Origin: Sulfonitrofixus sp039714575
GTDB taxonomy: Bacteria > Campylobacterota > Campylobacteria > Campylobacterales > Sulfurimonadaceae
Assembly: GCA_039714575.1 (NCBI GenBank)
Contig: JBDLJE010000012.1
Coordinates: forward strand, 1-42,219
DNA: 42,219 bases
Direction of reading: 5' to 3'
Shown: positions 30,368 through 38,465 of the stretch, in pieces
Numbering within the stretch: position 1 is the first letter of the stretch
How the letters are laid out: each line of letters starts with the position of its first letter
Made by a program: the position numbers and the translations under genes
Notes under the pieces: model-generated
The model's input: the letters and a program-made list of their open reading frames with translations, nothing else
What the model was told of the DNA's origin: nothing
The model's database searches: none

Positions 30368-31930
30368 TCACTCTTTTCTACTGAACTGTGCCATAGAAAC
30401 GGTAAAAATACCCCAATCATCCACCTTCATCTGCTCTTTATTAAACCCAAAACTGCTAAAAAGCGTGTCAAGCTCATATTGCGAACGTCTTCGCATCACC
30501 CATTGTCCCTGCTGATGATTTCCTAAAACATGGGCGATAAAAGCCAACTGTGGATGCCACGGCTGCCCGGTATAGAGCAGATAACCACTGTCGGCAATAA
30601 GCTTTGTCACCCCTTTGATCGCCTTGGAGATAAGCGCATTATCACTAAAAAGTTCAAAGACACCGGAGATGACCGCTATGTTGGGTCTGTAATCCTGCGC
30701 CTCATAGCTGGTCGGATCAAAGGCGTCTACCTGTTCATATGAGATGTTGTACAGACCCCTCTCTTTTGCCAACATTCTCCCTTCTGCGACATTTTGCTCT
30801 TGATAATCACGTACACGGACTTCGATCTGAGGGTAAGCTTCTGCCAGTTCGATCAGATAGCGCGCCGGACCTCCCGCAATATCAAGAATACGCACCGCTT
30901 GACCCGCTTCTAAAAGTGATTCGATCTTCTCTTTGATCAAGGCGATGGCATTCACCTTACGCTGGCGGATCCCCTTCCATCCAATACTGTTTAGATAGTT
31001 GGCATCGATCAGCTTACCTAAGGCATTACTGCCCTTTGGCTCATTTTCATACACATAGTCCAGCGTCACTCCCGAATCAAATCCATACTTTAACCCCACA
31101 CGTATCCCATCACTCATACGACCGACTGTATTCATCATAGCCCGCTGTATCTTATAGCCTAATGATTGCCGCCACGGCAGAGAGCCGTAAGCGATCTTGT
31201 CACTCTCTCGCTGCATCACATGCACCATCTGTGCCACTGTCTGGGTCTCACTCCCGGCAGAACAGGCTTGTATAAATGTACTGACCGTCTGCATCTCTTG
31301 CGCCTTTAGTCTATCGTACTGGTCACCCTCTAATGGAAGAAACTGTTTTTGCAAAGAGGAGAGATTGGCATAAAAATCGCCCTGTACCTTTGCCTCCACA
31401 AAGGCATCCTCTTCAGCACATAACAGCTGTGTCGGCACCGTTATGGCACTACTGTCGGCTACAATCCGCGCTGCAGTCTCTGTAAGTGTACTCAGCTGGC
31501 GTGACGATATGTCAAACGCTAGCGGTTTTTTAAGCCTAAAAGCCGGTGTTACCAGGGTCATCCCAAAGATATTGGGTGCAAAATCATGTACCCAGGTCGC
31601 TGCAACAACGCCTGAGAACAGATGTGCCGCCACAAAAATATCGTCACACTTTTTTTCTTCTCTCTCACATACAAAATGGACGAAAGCGTCCAGGTCGCGT
31701 ACAAGATCCATAAACTGATCAGTTGCGGGCACTGTCGTCTGCCCATATCCACGTTCAACATACGTATAAAATGTATACTCGGCAAAGAGAGGATCGGTTA
31801 TCATCGCTGCGAGGGGTTCATCTTCACCCTGCAAAAGACAGATAACTTTACCGTTGGTTCGGCCTGTTGGCGCCCATCTTCTATAAAATAGCTCACTCTT
31901 GTCAAAACTTGTAAATGTTGCGGTTCTCAT
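30368..31930 (-). CDS. ynbC: YnbC-like fusion: inactive alpha/beta hydrolase + SAM methyltransferase
   Basis: 520 residues from the ATG at 31930 (MRTATFTSFDKSELFYRRW), which has AAGGAG upstream; the longer frame to 32035 runs into plsC. Residues 1-225 are an alpha/beta hydrolase domain and about 310-520 a class I methyltransferase with motif I V-R-ILDIAGGPARY (347-358) and DYQEQNVAEGRMLA. The hydrolase elbow reads A102-H-L104-F-S-G where active relatives have (A/G)HSxG, so the nucleophile serine is gone; the usual catalytic His region (FYHDTLGE in relatives, recalled) reads DQYDRL. The methyltransferase looks intact. The same fusion is E. coli YnbC in ynbABC. Substrate unknown, probably lipid. 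Confidence 0.83.
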   Translation of the reverse strand: MRTATFTSFDKSELFYRRWAPTGRTNGKVICLLQGEDEPLAAMITDPLFAEYTFYTYVERGYGQTTVPATDQFMDLVRDLDAFVHFVCEREEKKCDDIFVAAHLFSGVVAATWVHDFAPNIFGMTLVTPAFRLKKPLAFDISSRQLSTLTETAARIVADSSAITVPTQLLCAEEDAFVEAKVQGDFYANLSSLQKQFLPLEGDQYDRLKAQEMQTVSTFIQACSAGSETQTVAQMVHVMQRESDKIAYGSLPWRQSLGYKIQRAMMNTVGRMSDGIRVGLKYGFDSGVTLDYVYENEPKGSNALGKLIDANYLNSIGWKGIRQRKVNAIALIKEKIESLLEAGQAVRILDIAGGPARYLIELAEAYPQIEVRVRDYQEQNVAEGRMLAKERGLYNISYEQVDAFDPTSYEAQDYRPNIAVISGVFELFSDNALISKAIKGVTKLIADSGYLLYTGQPWHPQLAFIAHVLGNHQQGQWVMRRRSQYELDTLFSSFGFNKEQMKVDDWGIFTVSMAQFSRKE

Positions 31931-31940
31931 ACCGTCTCCT

Positions 31941-32579
31941 TTAGATTGTTGGACTGCATGTGTGCATGGACTGCTGCAGTTTTGTGACCTCTTTTTGCAG
32001 GGTCTCTGCAAAGGTTTGGTCATGCTCATTTTCATAGCGTAACGCTACACCGATATTGACATCAATAACAAATGGGACAAAAAGTACCTCGTCTTTAGGA
32101 AGGCTTTTGCCCGCACCGTATAAACAGACCGGTACAACCGGCACCTCTGTAAACGCCTTCACCAGATGTGTAATACCGTTTTTAAAAGGGGCAAGCTTTT
32201 CAGGCTCCCCTCGACTCCCCTCGGGAAAGATAATCACGATCTCCCCTGCTTCGAGCGCCTTATGTACTTCGGCTAAAGGGTGACCTTCGGCCTTGGTAGG
32301 CTTTCTCTGTAAAGGGATAATGCCGATCAAGGCTTTTGAGAGCCATGCAACAAGCCAGTTTTTCATAAAATAGTCTGCCGCCGCCACCGGTCGCACCTCA
32401 GAGACCATGGCCGAGGGAAAGAGACTCATCAATACCAAGGTATCCAGATGACTATTATGGTTAGCCGCAATAATGCACGGCCCTTTTTTAGGCAGGTTTT
32501 TACGCCCTTTTACATGCACCCCGGCAATAAAAAGAACCAGAGGCTTCACAAACAATATAAAAAAGAGTGACTTCAACAT
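31941..32579 (-). CDS. plsC: PlsC-type 1-acyl-glycerol-3-phosphate acyltransferase
   Basis: 212 residues with an N-terminal membrane segment. Acyltransferase motifs: H41-N-S-H-L-D46 (HX4D), IPLQRKP and F118-P-E-G-S-R-G124, plus VPVCLYGAG. It adds an acyl chain to lysophosphatidic acid, giving the phosphatidic acid that CdsA-type enzymes use. It lies 10 bases from ynbC and 9 from the cdsA-like gene, so it is an operon member. A second, housekeeping PlsC probably exists elsewhere. Confidence 0.88.
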   Translation of the reverse strand: MLKSLFFILFVKPLVLFIAGVHVKGRKNLPKKGPCIIAANHNSHLDTLVLMSLFPSAMVSEVRPVAAADYFMKNWLVAWLSKALIGIIPLQRKPTKAEGHPLAEVHKALEAGEIVIIFPEGSRGEPEKLAPFKNGITHLVKAFTEVPVVPVCLYGAGKSLPKDEVLFVPFVIDVNIGVALRYENEHDQTFAETLQKEVTKLQQSMHTCSPTI

Positions 32580-32588
32580 AAGATCCTC

Positions 32589-33527
32589 CTAGTAATACAG
32601 ATAATAGACGTAGTGAAAAAAGAGCGGTGCCGTATAGACCAGACTGTCAATACGGTCTAAGATTCCACCATGTCCCGGCAGCAGTGTTCCCGTGTCTTTG
32701 ACCCCGATATCACGTTTGACCATTGAGACCACCACATCGCCTACAAAACCGCCCCCGCTGATCAGCATGCCTGCAAAAAGTGCCTCATACCACGTAAAAG
32801 GGGTTAGATAAGAGAAAAACATCGCCAAAACGCTCACTGAAACAAAGGCTCCAAGGAAGCCCTCAACTGTTTTGTTGGGGCTTACTTTGGGAATGATCTT
32901 GCGCTGACCTATCTTTTTGCCCCAGAGGTACTGTAAAACATCATTAAGCTCTGTCAACAGCACCAAGTACAACACCAGCTCCCTGCCGCCGACATCACTG
33001 TCTGCAGCAGGTGTCAGGGTGATCATGTAGGCAAGATGGCTCAGTCCAAAGACAAACATCATCAAACCCCACTGAACCCGGGCGGTGTTCTCTAAAAAGC
33101 CCTTTGTCTCCCCCGTCAGCACCTGTCTAAAAGGCAGAAGCAAAAAGAGATAGACCGGGATCCAGATAATAAACATCCCGTACCAGCCTACTCCCGCAAA
33201 CCAGTACTGCACGATGATGGAGAGGTAGGCATAAAAGATGATCCGCCTATCGGTTCTGCGCGTCGGGATCAGGGAGAAGTACTCTTTAAGTGCTAAGTAA
33301 CTGATCAGTCCGAAAAAGACCATTGCAACAGTGCTATGCAGCATTGCACCAACCATAAAGACCCCCACAATGATCCACCACGACCAGATACGATCTTTTA
33401 ACTCTTGTGAACTCTCTTTTTTCCAGACAAATGAGACCGCCAAGGTTGCAATAGCAAGCAAGAGCAGTATCGCGACAAAGACAGGGGCTATCGTTCCGCT
33501 AAAGAGCGTAAGAAGTGCATCCATCAT
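32589..33527 (-). CDS. ynbB: CdsA/YnbB-type phosphatidate cytidylyltransferase
   Basis: 312 residues with about eight membrane segments. The C-terminal signature region is SPNKTVEGFLGAF and KDTGTLLPGHGGILDRIDSL, the CDP-diglyceride synthase signature with its metal-binding aspartates. It makes CDP-diacylglycerol from phosphatidic acid and CTP. It overlaps the CDP-alcohol phosphatidyltransferase gene by four bases. By neighbourhood it equals E. coli YnbB, whose lipid product is unknown. Confidence 0.87.
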   Translation of the reverse strand: MMDALLTLFSGTIAPVFVAILLLLAIATLAVSFVWKKESSQELKDRIWSWWIIVGVFMVGAMLHSTVAMVFFGLISYLALKEYFSLIPTRRTDRRIIFYAYLSIIVQYWFAGVGWYGMFIIWIPVYLFLLLPFRQVLTGETKGFLENTARVQWGLMMFVFGLSHLAYMITLTPAADSDVGGRELVLYLVLLTELNDVLQYLWGKKIGQRKIIPKVSPNKTVEGFLGAFVSVSVLAMFFSYLTPFTWYEALFAGMLISGGGFVGDVVVSMVKRDIGVKDTGTLLPGHGGILDRIDSLVYTAPLFFHYVYYLYY

Positions 33528-34120
33528 GACAGTCCCCCCTTTACACGTCTAAAGGTCGTCCAGACCCCTGACAATGTAGCTATGATCAACAACGTCTCTA
33601 ACCAAAAACCCGTTTCAACACCCAGACCCAGCAAGAGAGCGATCAGTCCGATCACAAAAGCTCTGTCACTTTTTCCCATCGGTCCATCGTAACGGCGTTC
33701 AGTACCGACAACAGCAGCCAAAACACCCGCCATCTCTGTAAAGATGCCCACGATCACAAAAAGCACCAGCCACACTGCCGGAACATTCGCAAGTAAAGCC
33801 AAAGGAAGATACATCACAACGTCCGAGACCACATCCCCCATCTCATTGAGTATGGCGCCCAAGTCACTCTGCATATGGTGCTCTTTAGCCAACATACCAT
33901 CCATAGCGTTCAGCCCCATACGTATCAAGAGACTTACTGGCAGCAGCAACAGACTCCATAACGCGCCATCCGTCACCATAATAGCCGCACCGACAAATGC
34001 TGAGAGCACAACTGCGGCATATGTCACCTGGTTTGCACTCACGCCCCGTTTTGCCAAGGTGTCTACCATCGGTCTAAGCAGGTTCTGGAATTTCGGTTTT
34101 AGATCGTAGATCGTTATCAT
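33524..34120 (-). CDS. ynbA: YnbA-type CDP-alcohol phosphatidyltransferase
   Basis: 198 residues, about six membrane segments. The catalytic motif is a variant: N71-A-M-D74-G75-M-L-A78-K79 ... G88-A-I-L-N92-E-M-G-D96, so the first and third aspartates of DX2DGX2ARX8GX3DX3D are asparagines and Arg is Lys. From memory E. coli YnbA also has Asn at these places (ALNALDGMLARE, LGAILNETGD), so this marks the subfamily and not damage. FGPxGKSDRA-like (GPMGKSDRAFVIGL) also matches. First gene of the lipid operon with AAAGGAG before the ATG. Confidence 0.85.
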   Translation of the reverse strand: MITIYDLKPKFQNLLRPMVDTLAKRGVSANQVTYAAVVLSAFVGAAIMVTDGALWSLLLLPVSLLIRMGLNAMDGMLAKEHHMQSDLGAILNEMGDVVSDVVMYLPLALLANVPAVWLVLFVIVGIFTEMAGVLAAVVGTERRYDGPMGKSDRAFVIGLIALLLGLGVETGFWLETLLIIATLSGVWTTFRRVKGGLS

Positions 34121-34159
34121 CTTCTCTCCTTTGTTTGAAAATATGATTATCAGTTCAAA

Positions 34160-34189
34160 ATACTAGCACTATAAAAGTAAATATGTCAA
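34160..34189 (-). promoter_or_regulatory. Putative promoter of the ynb-like operon
   Basis: On the minus strand TTGACA (34189-34184) and TAGTAT (34165-34160) are 18 bases apart; slightly long spacing is typical of MerR-activated promoters. A perfect inverted repeat AAGTGT-CACTTT-ACACTT (34188-34205) overlaps the upstream edge. Promoter elements are visible; control by the adjacent MerR protein is inferred. Confidence 0.5.
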
Positions 34190-34257
34190 GTGTCACTTTA
34201 CACTTTATATTATTATAAGCTTATTTTCTATAAAATACCTTCTACAAGGAGTTACCG

Positions 34258-34911
34258 ATGAGCTTAAAGATGAGTCAGCTGACAAAATTGACGGAGACCC
34301 CAAAGTCAACCATTCTCTACTACGTCAAAGAGGGTCTGCTGCCCCAACCGCAAAAACCAAAACCCAACCAGCATCTCTATGATGAGCGCTGTGTGGATAT
34401 GATCCAATTTATCAAATACCTGCAGAAGCATTTTGATTCATCCATTCAAGAGATCAAAGCTATTGTCGCCCACGACGGTTTTGACTTTTCAAAAGGGTTT
34501 GAGACACTGTTACAGACCATTAACGTCATTATGGGGGCTGCACACCAAGAGACCTACACTGCGTCGCAACTGTGCGAACGTTTTAATATCACACCTGAGA
34601 GACTGAAGACCTATATTGAAAAAGAGTATCTCTATATTCGCGATGGACACTTTACACAGCGTGAAGTCCAAATTTTGGAGATACTGTGCGAGGGGGAGGA
34701 ACAAGGTATGTCCATGAAGATCATTGAGAGTTATCTTGAACATGCTAAAGCATTAGCAGAGCTGGAGATCGCCTTGGGTAAAGAGCTGCTAAACAGCACC
34801 CAAAAGACCAACAGCGTCGTCAAGTCCTTTTTTGACACCACCCTGATCTTAAAACCATACCTTTTCAATATGCAGACCTTACAGAGCTATCAAAGACAAA
34901 AACAGTCATAA
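34258..34911 (+). CDS. MerR-family regulator with two helix-turn-helix domains
   Basis: 217 residues. The first MerR domain (1-68) reads MSQLTKLTETPKSTILYYVK, EGLLPQPQKPKPNQHLYDE, then a QFIKYLQKHFDSSIQEIKAI recognition of the usual wing. A second MerR-like unit appears at about 98-170: YTASQLCERFNITPERLKTY, EKEYLYIRDGHFTQREVQIL and MSMKIIESYLEHAK. No metal-binding cysteine pattern is seen at the C-terminus. AAGGAG precedes the ATG. It is divergent from the ynb-like lipid operon, which it probably activates. Confidence 0.8.
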   Translation: MSLKMSQLTKLTETPKSTILYYVKEGLLPQPQKPKPNQHLYDERCVDMIQFIKYLQKHFDSSIQEIKAIVAHDGFDFSKGFETLLQTINVIMGAAHQETYTASQLCERFNITPERLKTYIEKEYLYIRDGHFTQREVQILEILCEGEEQGMSMKIIESYLEHAKALAELEIALGKELLNSTQKTNSVVKSFFDTTLILKPYLFNMQTLQSYQRQKQS

Positions 34912-34925
34912 CGCGTCTCTCCTTT

Positions 34926-34963
34926 TCAAGTGAGGAAAAGAGAGGTTCTTTCTCCTCTTTTTT
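34926..34963 (+). terminator. Putative terminator after the merR gene
   Basis: AGAGG (34941-34945) pairs with CCTCT (34954-34958) and runs into a T tract (34958-34963); a competing upstream stem (TTTTC/GAAAA arms) precedes it. It lies between merR and fetB, both rightward. Confidence 0.45.
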
Positions 34964-34987
34964 ACTCCCTGTGCTACAATCATCATT

Positions 34988-35689
34988 ATGCATACACTTA
35001 CACTCTATGAACTTCTTTTCGCATTTATCCCTGCCGCCATCGTCATAGCCGTAATGATCTACCAGTCCCTGCAGTATAAAACAGCCCTCTACGCGATGGC
35101 AAGAATGGTCCTGCAACTGCTTCTTATCGGTTATTTTCTCATCTACCTCTTCGAAGCCGAGACAAGTGCTGTCATCTTGTTGACCTTGGGTGTCATGTTA
35201 ATAGCAGCAGGCTGGATATCACTGCGCACTGTCGAACAGAAACGCAACGCCCTTTTTATAAAGTCCATCATCAGTATCGGCGTTGGCGGTGGCCTGACAC
35301 TGATACTTGTCACTCAAGTGGTCATCGGTCTTGACCCCTGGTATCAGCCAAGCTACATGATCCCGCTTGCCGGAATGATCTTTGCAAACACCATGACCGC
35401 GATCTCTATTGCCGCAGAACGGTTGTCACATGACCTTTCTAACGATATTCCATACCACCAAGCATCAACACAGGCATACAATGCAGCCCTTATCCCTGTT
35501 ATCAACGGTCTTTTTGCCGTCGGGCTGGTCTCGTTGCCGGGAATGATGACCGGACAGATCCTCTCCGGTGTCTCACCGCTTATTGCCGCACGTTATCAGA
35601 TCATGGTGATGGCGATGATCTTCGGTGCTTCAGGACTCTCCGTACTGCTCTTTTTAAAACTTGCGAAGTCAAACTTTTCAAGTAAATAA
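34988..35689 (+). CDS. fetB: FetB-type (UPF0014) ABC transporter permease
   Basis: 233 residues with about six or seven membrane segments. Family stretches: ARMVLQLLLIGYFLIYLFE, PLAGMIFANTMTAISIAAER, TQAYNAALIPVINGL and a VSLPGMMTGQILSGVSPLIA stretch followed by ARYQIMVM. E. coli FetAB exports iron and protects against peroxide. No fetA ATPase gene is adjacent, so the partner must be elsewhere or the system is split. An in-frame ATG with no strong ribosome site starts the gene. Confidence 0.83.
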   Translation: MHTLTLYELLFAFIPAAIVIAVMIYQSLQYKTALYAMARMVLQLLLIGYFLIYLFEAETSAVILLTLGVMLIAAGWISLRTVEQKRNALFIKSIISIGVGGGLTLILVTQVVIGLDPWYQPSYMIPLAGMIFANTMTAISIAAERLSHDLSNDIPYHQASTQAYNAALIPVINGLFAVGLVSLPGMMTGQILSGVSPLIAARYQIMVMAMIFGASGLSVLLFLKLAKSNFSSK

Positions 35690-35752
35690 CAGAAGTTTCA
35701 CACAACAAATACTATACTTCCTTAAAGTAAGAGTATTTACACAAGGCCATCA

Positions 35753-36361
35753 ATGTCGGATCATCAAAAATCAAAAATCAAAAATCAAAAATTATTTGAT
35801 ATTCCATGTGTTATCTTTGCCGGTGGAAAAAGTTCACGTATGGGGCAAGACAAGTCTCTGCTTCCTTTTGGCAGCGCCAACTCACTTGCGGAGTACCAGT
35901 ACCGACGTCTCTCTAAACTCTTTTCCAATGTCTACATCTCTGCCAAAGAGAACAAGTTTGATTTTAAAGCCCCTGTTATCGAAGACGCACAGAGTGATAA
36001 TGTGTTCGCACCAACCGCGGGATTTGTGGCAATGTTCAAAGCGCTAAAAGATGAACGTATCTTTGTCTTGAGTGTAGACACCCCTTTTGTCGGAGAAGAT
36101 GAGATCCGAGAGCTCTTGAATAATGACAATATAGAATTTGATGCCGTCATCGCAAAAACCGCCTCTGGAAGTCACCCGATGTGCGGTATCTACCACCGTT
36201 CTCTCTTGCCGGCGTTTAAAGCCATGCTGAAAGAGGACAACCATCGTTTGGGACAGCTGCTAAAAAAATCAAAGACTCTCTTTGTCCCCTTCGAAAAAGA
36301 GGAGCCCTTTGCCAACCTCAACCATCCCCATGAATATGAAGCCGCTTTAAAAAATCTTTAG
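35753..36361 (+). CDS. mobA: Molybdenum cofactor guanylyltransferase MobA
   Basis: 202 residues. The nucleotide-binding opening FAGGKSSRMGQDKSLLPFG (residues 22-40) and SVDTPFVGEDEI identify MobA, which links GMP to molybdopterin to make the bis-MGD cofactor of dormancy-type molybdoenzymes such as nitrate or formate oxidoreductases. The 19 residues before the core are odd (MSDHQKSKIKNQK...) and encoded by a 4 x 7-bp repeat. A weak AAGG lies before the ATG. moaC follows after 66 bases with its own -10 box, so this is a molybdenum-cofactor locus. Confidence 0.9.
   Translation: MSDHQKSKIKNQKLFDIPCVIFAGGKSSRMGQDKSLLPFGSANSLAEYQYRRLSKLFSNVYISAKENKFDFKAPVIEDAQSDNVFAPTAGFVAMFKALKDERIFVLSVDTPFVGEDEIRELLNNDNIEFDAVIAKTASGSHPMCGIYHRSLLPAFKAMLKEDNHRLGQLLKKSKTLFVPFEKEEPFANLNHPHEYEAALKNL
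35763..35790 (+). repeat. Four tandem ATCAAAA heptamers in the 5' end of mobA
   Basis: Four exact copies of ATCAAAA begin 10 bases after the mobA start. Because 7 is not a multiple of three, adding or losing one copy would shift the frame before the catalytic core. Confidence 0.95.
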
Positions 36362-36391
36362 AGGCCTGTCTCCTGTTCACCAACACTTTGT

Positions 36392-36397
36392 TATAAT
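36392..36397 (+). promoter_or_regulatory. Putative -10 box of moaC
   Basis: TATAAT in TTTGTTATAATCTGAC, 31 bases before the moaC start; no strong -35 is seen. Confidence 0.45.
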
Positions 36398-36427
36398 CTG
36401 ACTATTACAACTATAAAAGTGAACAAC

Positions 36428-36904
36428 ATGAACCTAACCCATTTGGATGAAAAAGACAGACCGAAAATGGTCGACGTCTCCGACAAAGAGCAGACAACGC
36501 GTGTCGCAGTAGCCAGCGGTATTATTGAGATGAGCCAGGATGCTTACGATGCTATCGTCTCAGAAAGGACCAAAAAGGGGCCTGTTCTTCAGACAGCCGT
36601 CATTGCAGCGATCATGGGAACTAAAAAGACATCTGATCTGATCCCGATGTGTCATCCGCTTAACCTCAGCGGTATCAACTGTGATGTAGACGAACTGCCT
36701 GAACTGCCCGGCTTCAAACTGACCGTTACGGCAAAACTGACAGGACAGACCGGTGTTGAGATGGAAGCGTTGACAGGGACGTCTGTCGGACTTCTGACGA
36801 TCTATGACATGGTAAAAGCAATTGACAAAGGGATGGTCATCCGTCACGTGCAGCTTGAAGAAAAATCAGGCGGTAAAAGCGGCGATTTCTCCCGTAAAGG
36901 ATAA
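36428..36904 (+). CDS. moaC: Cyclic pyranopterin monophosphate synthase MoaC
   Basis: 158 residues from the ATG at 36428 (MNLTHLDEKDRPKMVDVSDK); a GTG at 36419 is an alternative. MoaC active-site stretches are intact: KGPVLQTAVIAAIMGTKKT, MCHPLNLSG with the catalytic His, and EMEALTGTSVGLLTIYDMVK followed by AIDKGM with the catalytic Lys. It forms cyclic pyranopterin monophosphate from the MoaA product in molybdenum cofactor synthesis. A DUF493 gene follows after three bases. Confidence 0.95.
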   Translation: MNLTHLDEKDRPKMVDVSDKEQTTRVAVASGIIEMSQDAYDAIVSERTKKGPVLQTAVIAAIMGTKKTSDLIPMCHPLNLSGINCDVDELPELPGFKLTVTAKLTGQTGVEMEALTGTSVGLLTIYDMVKAIDKGMVIRHVQLEEKSGGKSGDFSRKG

Positions 36905-36907
36905 GCA

Positions 36908-37201
36908 GTGGCAACAGACAAACCCCTACTCAAAGTGATCGGTGAAGGTGACGAGAGAAAACTTGAACTTGAATATCCATGCAACTGGAAATACAAGATC
37001 GTCGGCGCCGAACGAAAAAAACTTGAGGCCGCGATACACTCGGTTATTTTAGAACGTGCCCACACTCTCAACCACTCTAACACAAGCAAGACAGGAAAAT
37101 ACATCAGTTTAAACCTGGACATGATCGTTCATAATGAAGATGATCGTACATTTATCTTTGAGGCACTTAAAGCACATCAAGATATTAAGATGGTATTATA
37201 A
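36908..37201 (+). CDS. DUF493 (YbeD-like) protein
   Basis: 97 residues from a GTG. DUF493 pattern: LELEYPCNWKYKIVGAERKK, LEAAIHSVI and FIFEALKAHQDIKMVL, a small ferredoxin-like fold. E. coli YbeD sits near lipB and lipA and has been suggested to act in lipoate metabolism, but its function is unproven. Here it is in the moaC operon. The lipoylation island of this window is 17 kb away. Confidence 0.83.
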   Translation: MATDKPLLKVIGEGDERKLELEYPCNWKYKIVGAERKKLEAAIHSVILERAHTLNHSNTSKTGKYISLNLDMIVHNEDDRTFIFEALKAHQDIKMVL

Positions 37202-37240
37202 AGTCACCTGTACATATAGACGCATACACATGAAGGAAAT

Positions 37241-38293
37241 ATGATGGATATGGAAAAATTTGAACGAGACATACGTAGTTTTTATAAAAAACGCAAAGCC
37301 AAATCTCTTGACAAAAAAGTACTCTCTTTAACAGAACATGTTGAGCAAGAGTGGCATATTGCCAAAGAGGACCTCCGATTTCAAGAGCTGAAGACCATCG
37401 CTGAGACTATCTTGGAGGTCGAGACACAGAGCCTTCACGACGAGGTTCAAGACCTTTTGGCACAAAAAGAGCAGGTCGAACGTCAATTAGAACGCAAGTC
37501 TCTGGAACTGCAAAACGCCAAATACACAGTTTTCAACACGATTGAAGAGGATATCGCTGCTGACATACCATCTATTCAGCGCGACCTGCATCAGGTCAAA
37601 CTTCAGTCCATCGACCTCTTTGACATGCTTCAGGAGATGGTCGAATCTGCGATCCTGACCACCCTTGAAAAAGGGCATGACATCGAAGAGACACTCAAAG
37701 AGATCGCCAAAGATATCACCTACGAGACCCTTAATGAGGGGACTATGGGAACCGTTCGTATCAGAAAGATCGTCTACACTATCCTACAGAGTGCCATTGG
37801 CGTTGCAGAGGCGACTCCAAATGCTGCAGAAGATATCTTACGCGGTACGCTCAAAGGGATCAGAATCGGATTGGTACATGCTATCCGCGACTTCAAACAG
37901 CAGCTTCAGTACGTTCCAGAAGAGCTGAAGTCAAGTGTTTTGGCAGATTACGGGGACCTGAATGAGCTTAAACAGACTAACCTGGTCTTTACACAGACTA
38001 TCCAGTCACTCTCAAGTACAACAGACAAAGAGACAGAGGCTCTCTTGCAAAAAGTAAGTAAAGACATCCACCTAGACATGGATGACCTTATTCTTATCTC
38101 AAAAGAGGCAGTCGATGTGGTCAAAGACCGCTTTAACATAGCGACCAAAGATGCCTTGGTTCGTGGTTCCCGTGCACTCCAGTCCGAGAAAGCAAGAGAG
38201 GCTAAGCGAATGGGTATTCAAGCCTTTGGTGCCGCTAAGACAGCCCTGGACAACGCCATTAAGACGGCCAAAGACAAAATTGAGAAAAAGTAG
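37241..38293 (+). CDS. Unrecognised helical/coiled-coil protein
   Basis: 350 residues, almost wholly predicted helical and highly charged, with heptad-like stretches (LQDEVQ-type; EQVERQLERKSLELQNA at about 86-102) and a lysine-rich end (DNAIKTAKDKIEKK). No signal peptide or membrane segment is apparent. The middle (about 150-235) contains small-residue helices (GVAEATPNAAEDILRGTLKG, then IRIGLVHAIRDFK) that recur in uncharacterised Campylobacterota proteins as I recall. AAGGA precedes the ATG. Function unknown; do not read it as a membrane or DNA protein. Confidence 0.7.
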   Translation: MMDMEKFERDIRSFYKKRKAKSLDKKVLSLTEHVEQEWHIAKEDLRFQELKTIAETILEVETQSLHDEVQDLLAQKEQVERQLERKSLELQNAKYTVFNTIEEDIAADIPSIQRDLHQVKLQSIDLFDMLQEMVESAILTTLEKGHDIEETLKEIAKDITYETLNEGTMGTVRIRKIVYTILQSAIGVAEATPNAAEDILRGTLKGIRIGLVHAIRDFKQQLQYVPEELKSSVLADYGDLNELKQTNLVFTQTIQSLSSTTDKETEALLQKVSKDIHLDMDDLILISKEAVDVVKDRFNIATKDALVRGSRALQSEKAREAKRMGIQAFGAAKTALDNAIKTAKDKIEKK

Positions 38294-38438
38294 AGAACTT
38301 TCTACTGCTCTTTTGCTAAAGTAAACATCCCTCAAAATTACGTTTTAAGTCTGCACAGTGGTCACATTATGGGGTCATTTGATGATAGAAACTTTATCCA
38401 TGAGACATTAAAAAAGTATCAAAATTTAAAAATAGTGC

Positions 38439-38444
38439 TATAAT
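38439..38444 (+). promoter_or_regulatory. Putative -10 box of the DUF302-like gene
   Basis: TATAAT in GTGCTATAATTCAG, 21 bases before the start at 38466. It closes an AT-rich 172-base gap in which nothing else was recognised. Confidence 0.45.
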
Positions 38445-38465
38445 TCAGACATATCAATATAAAGA

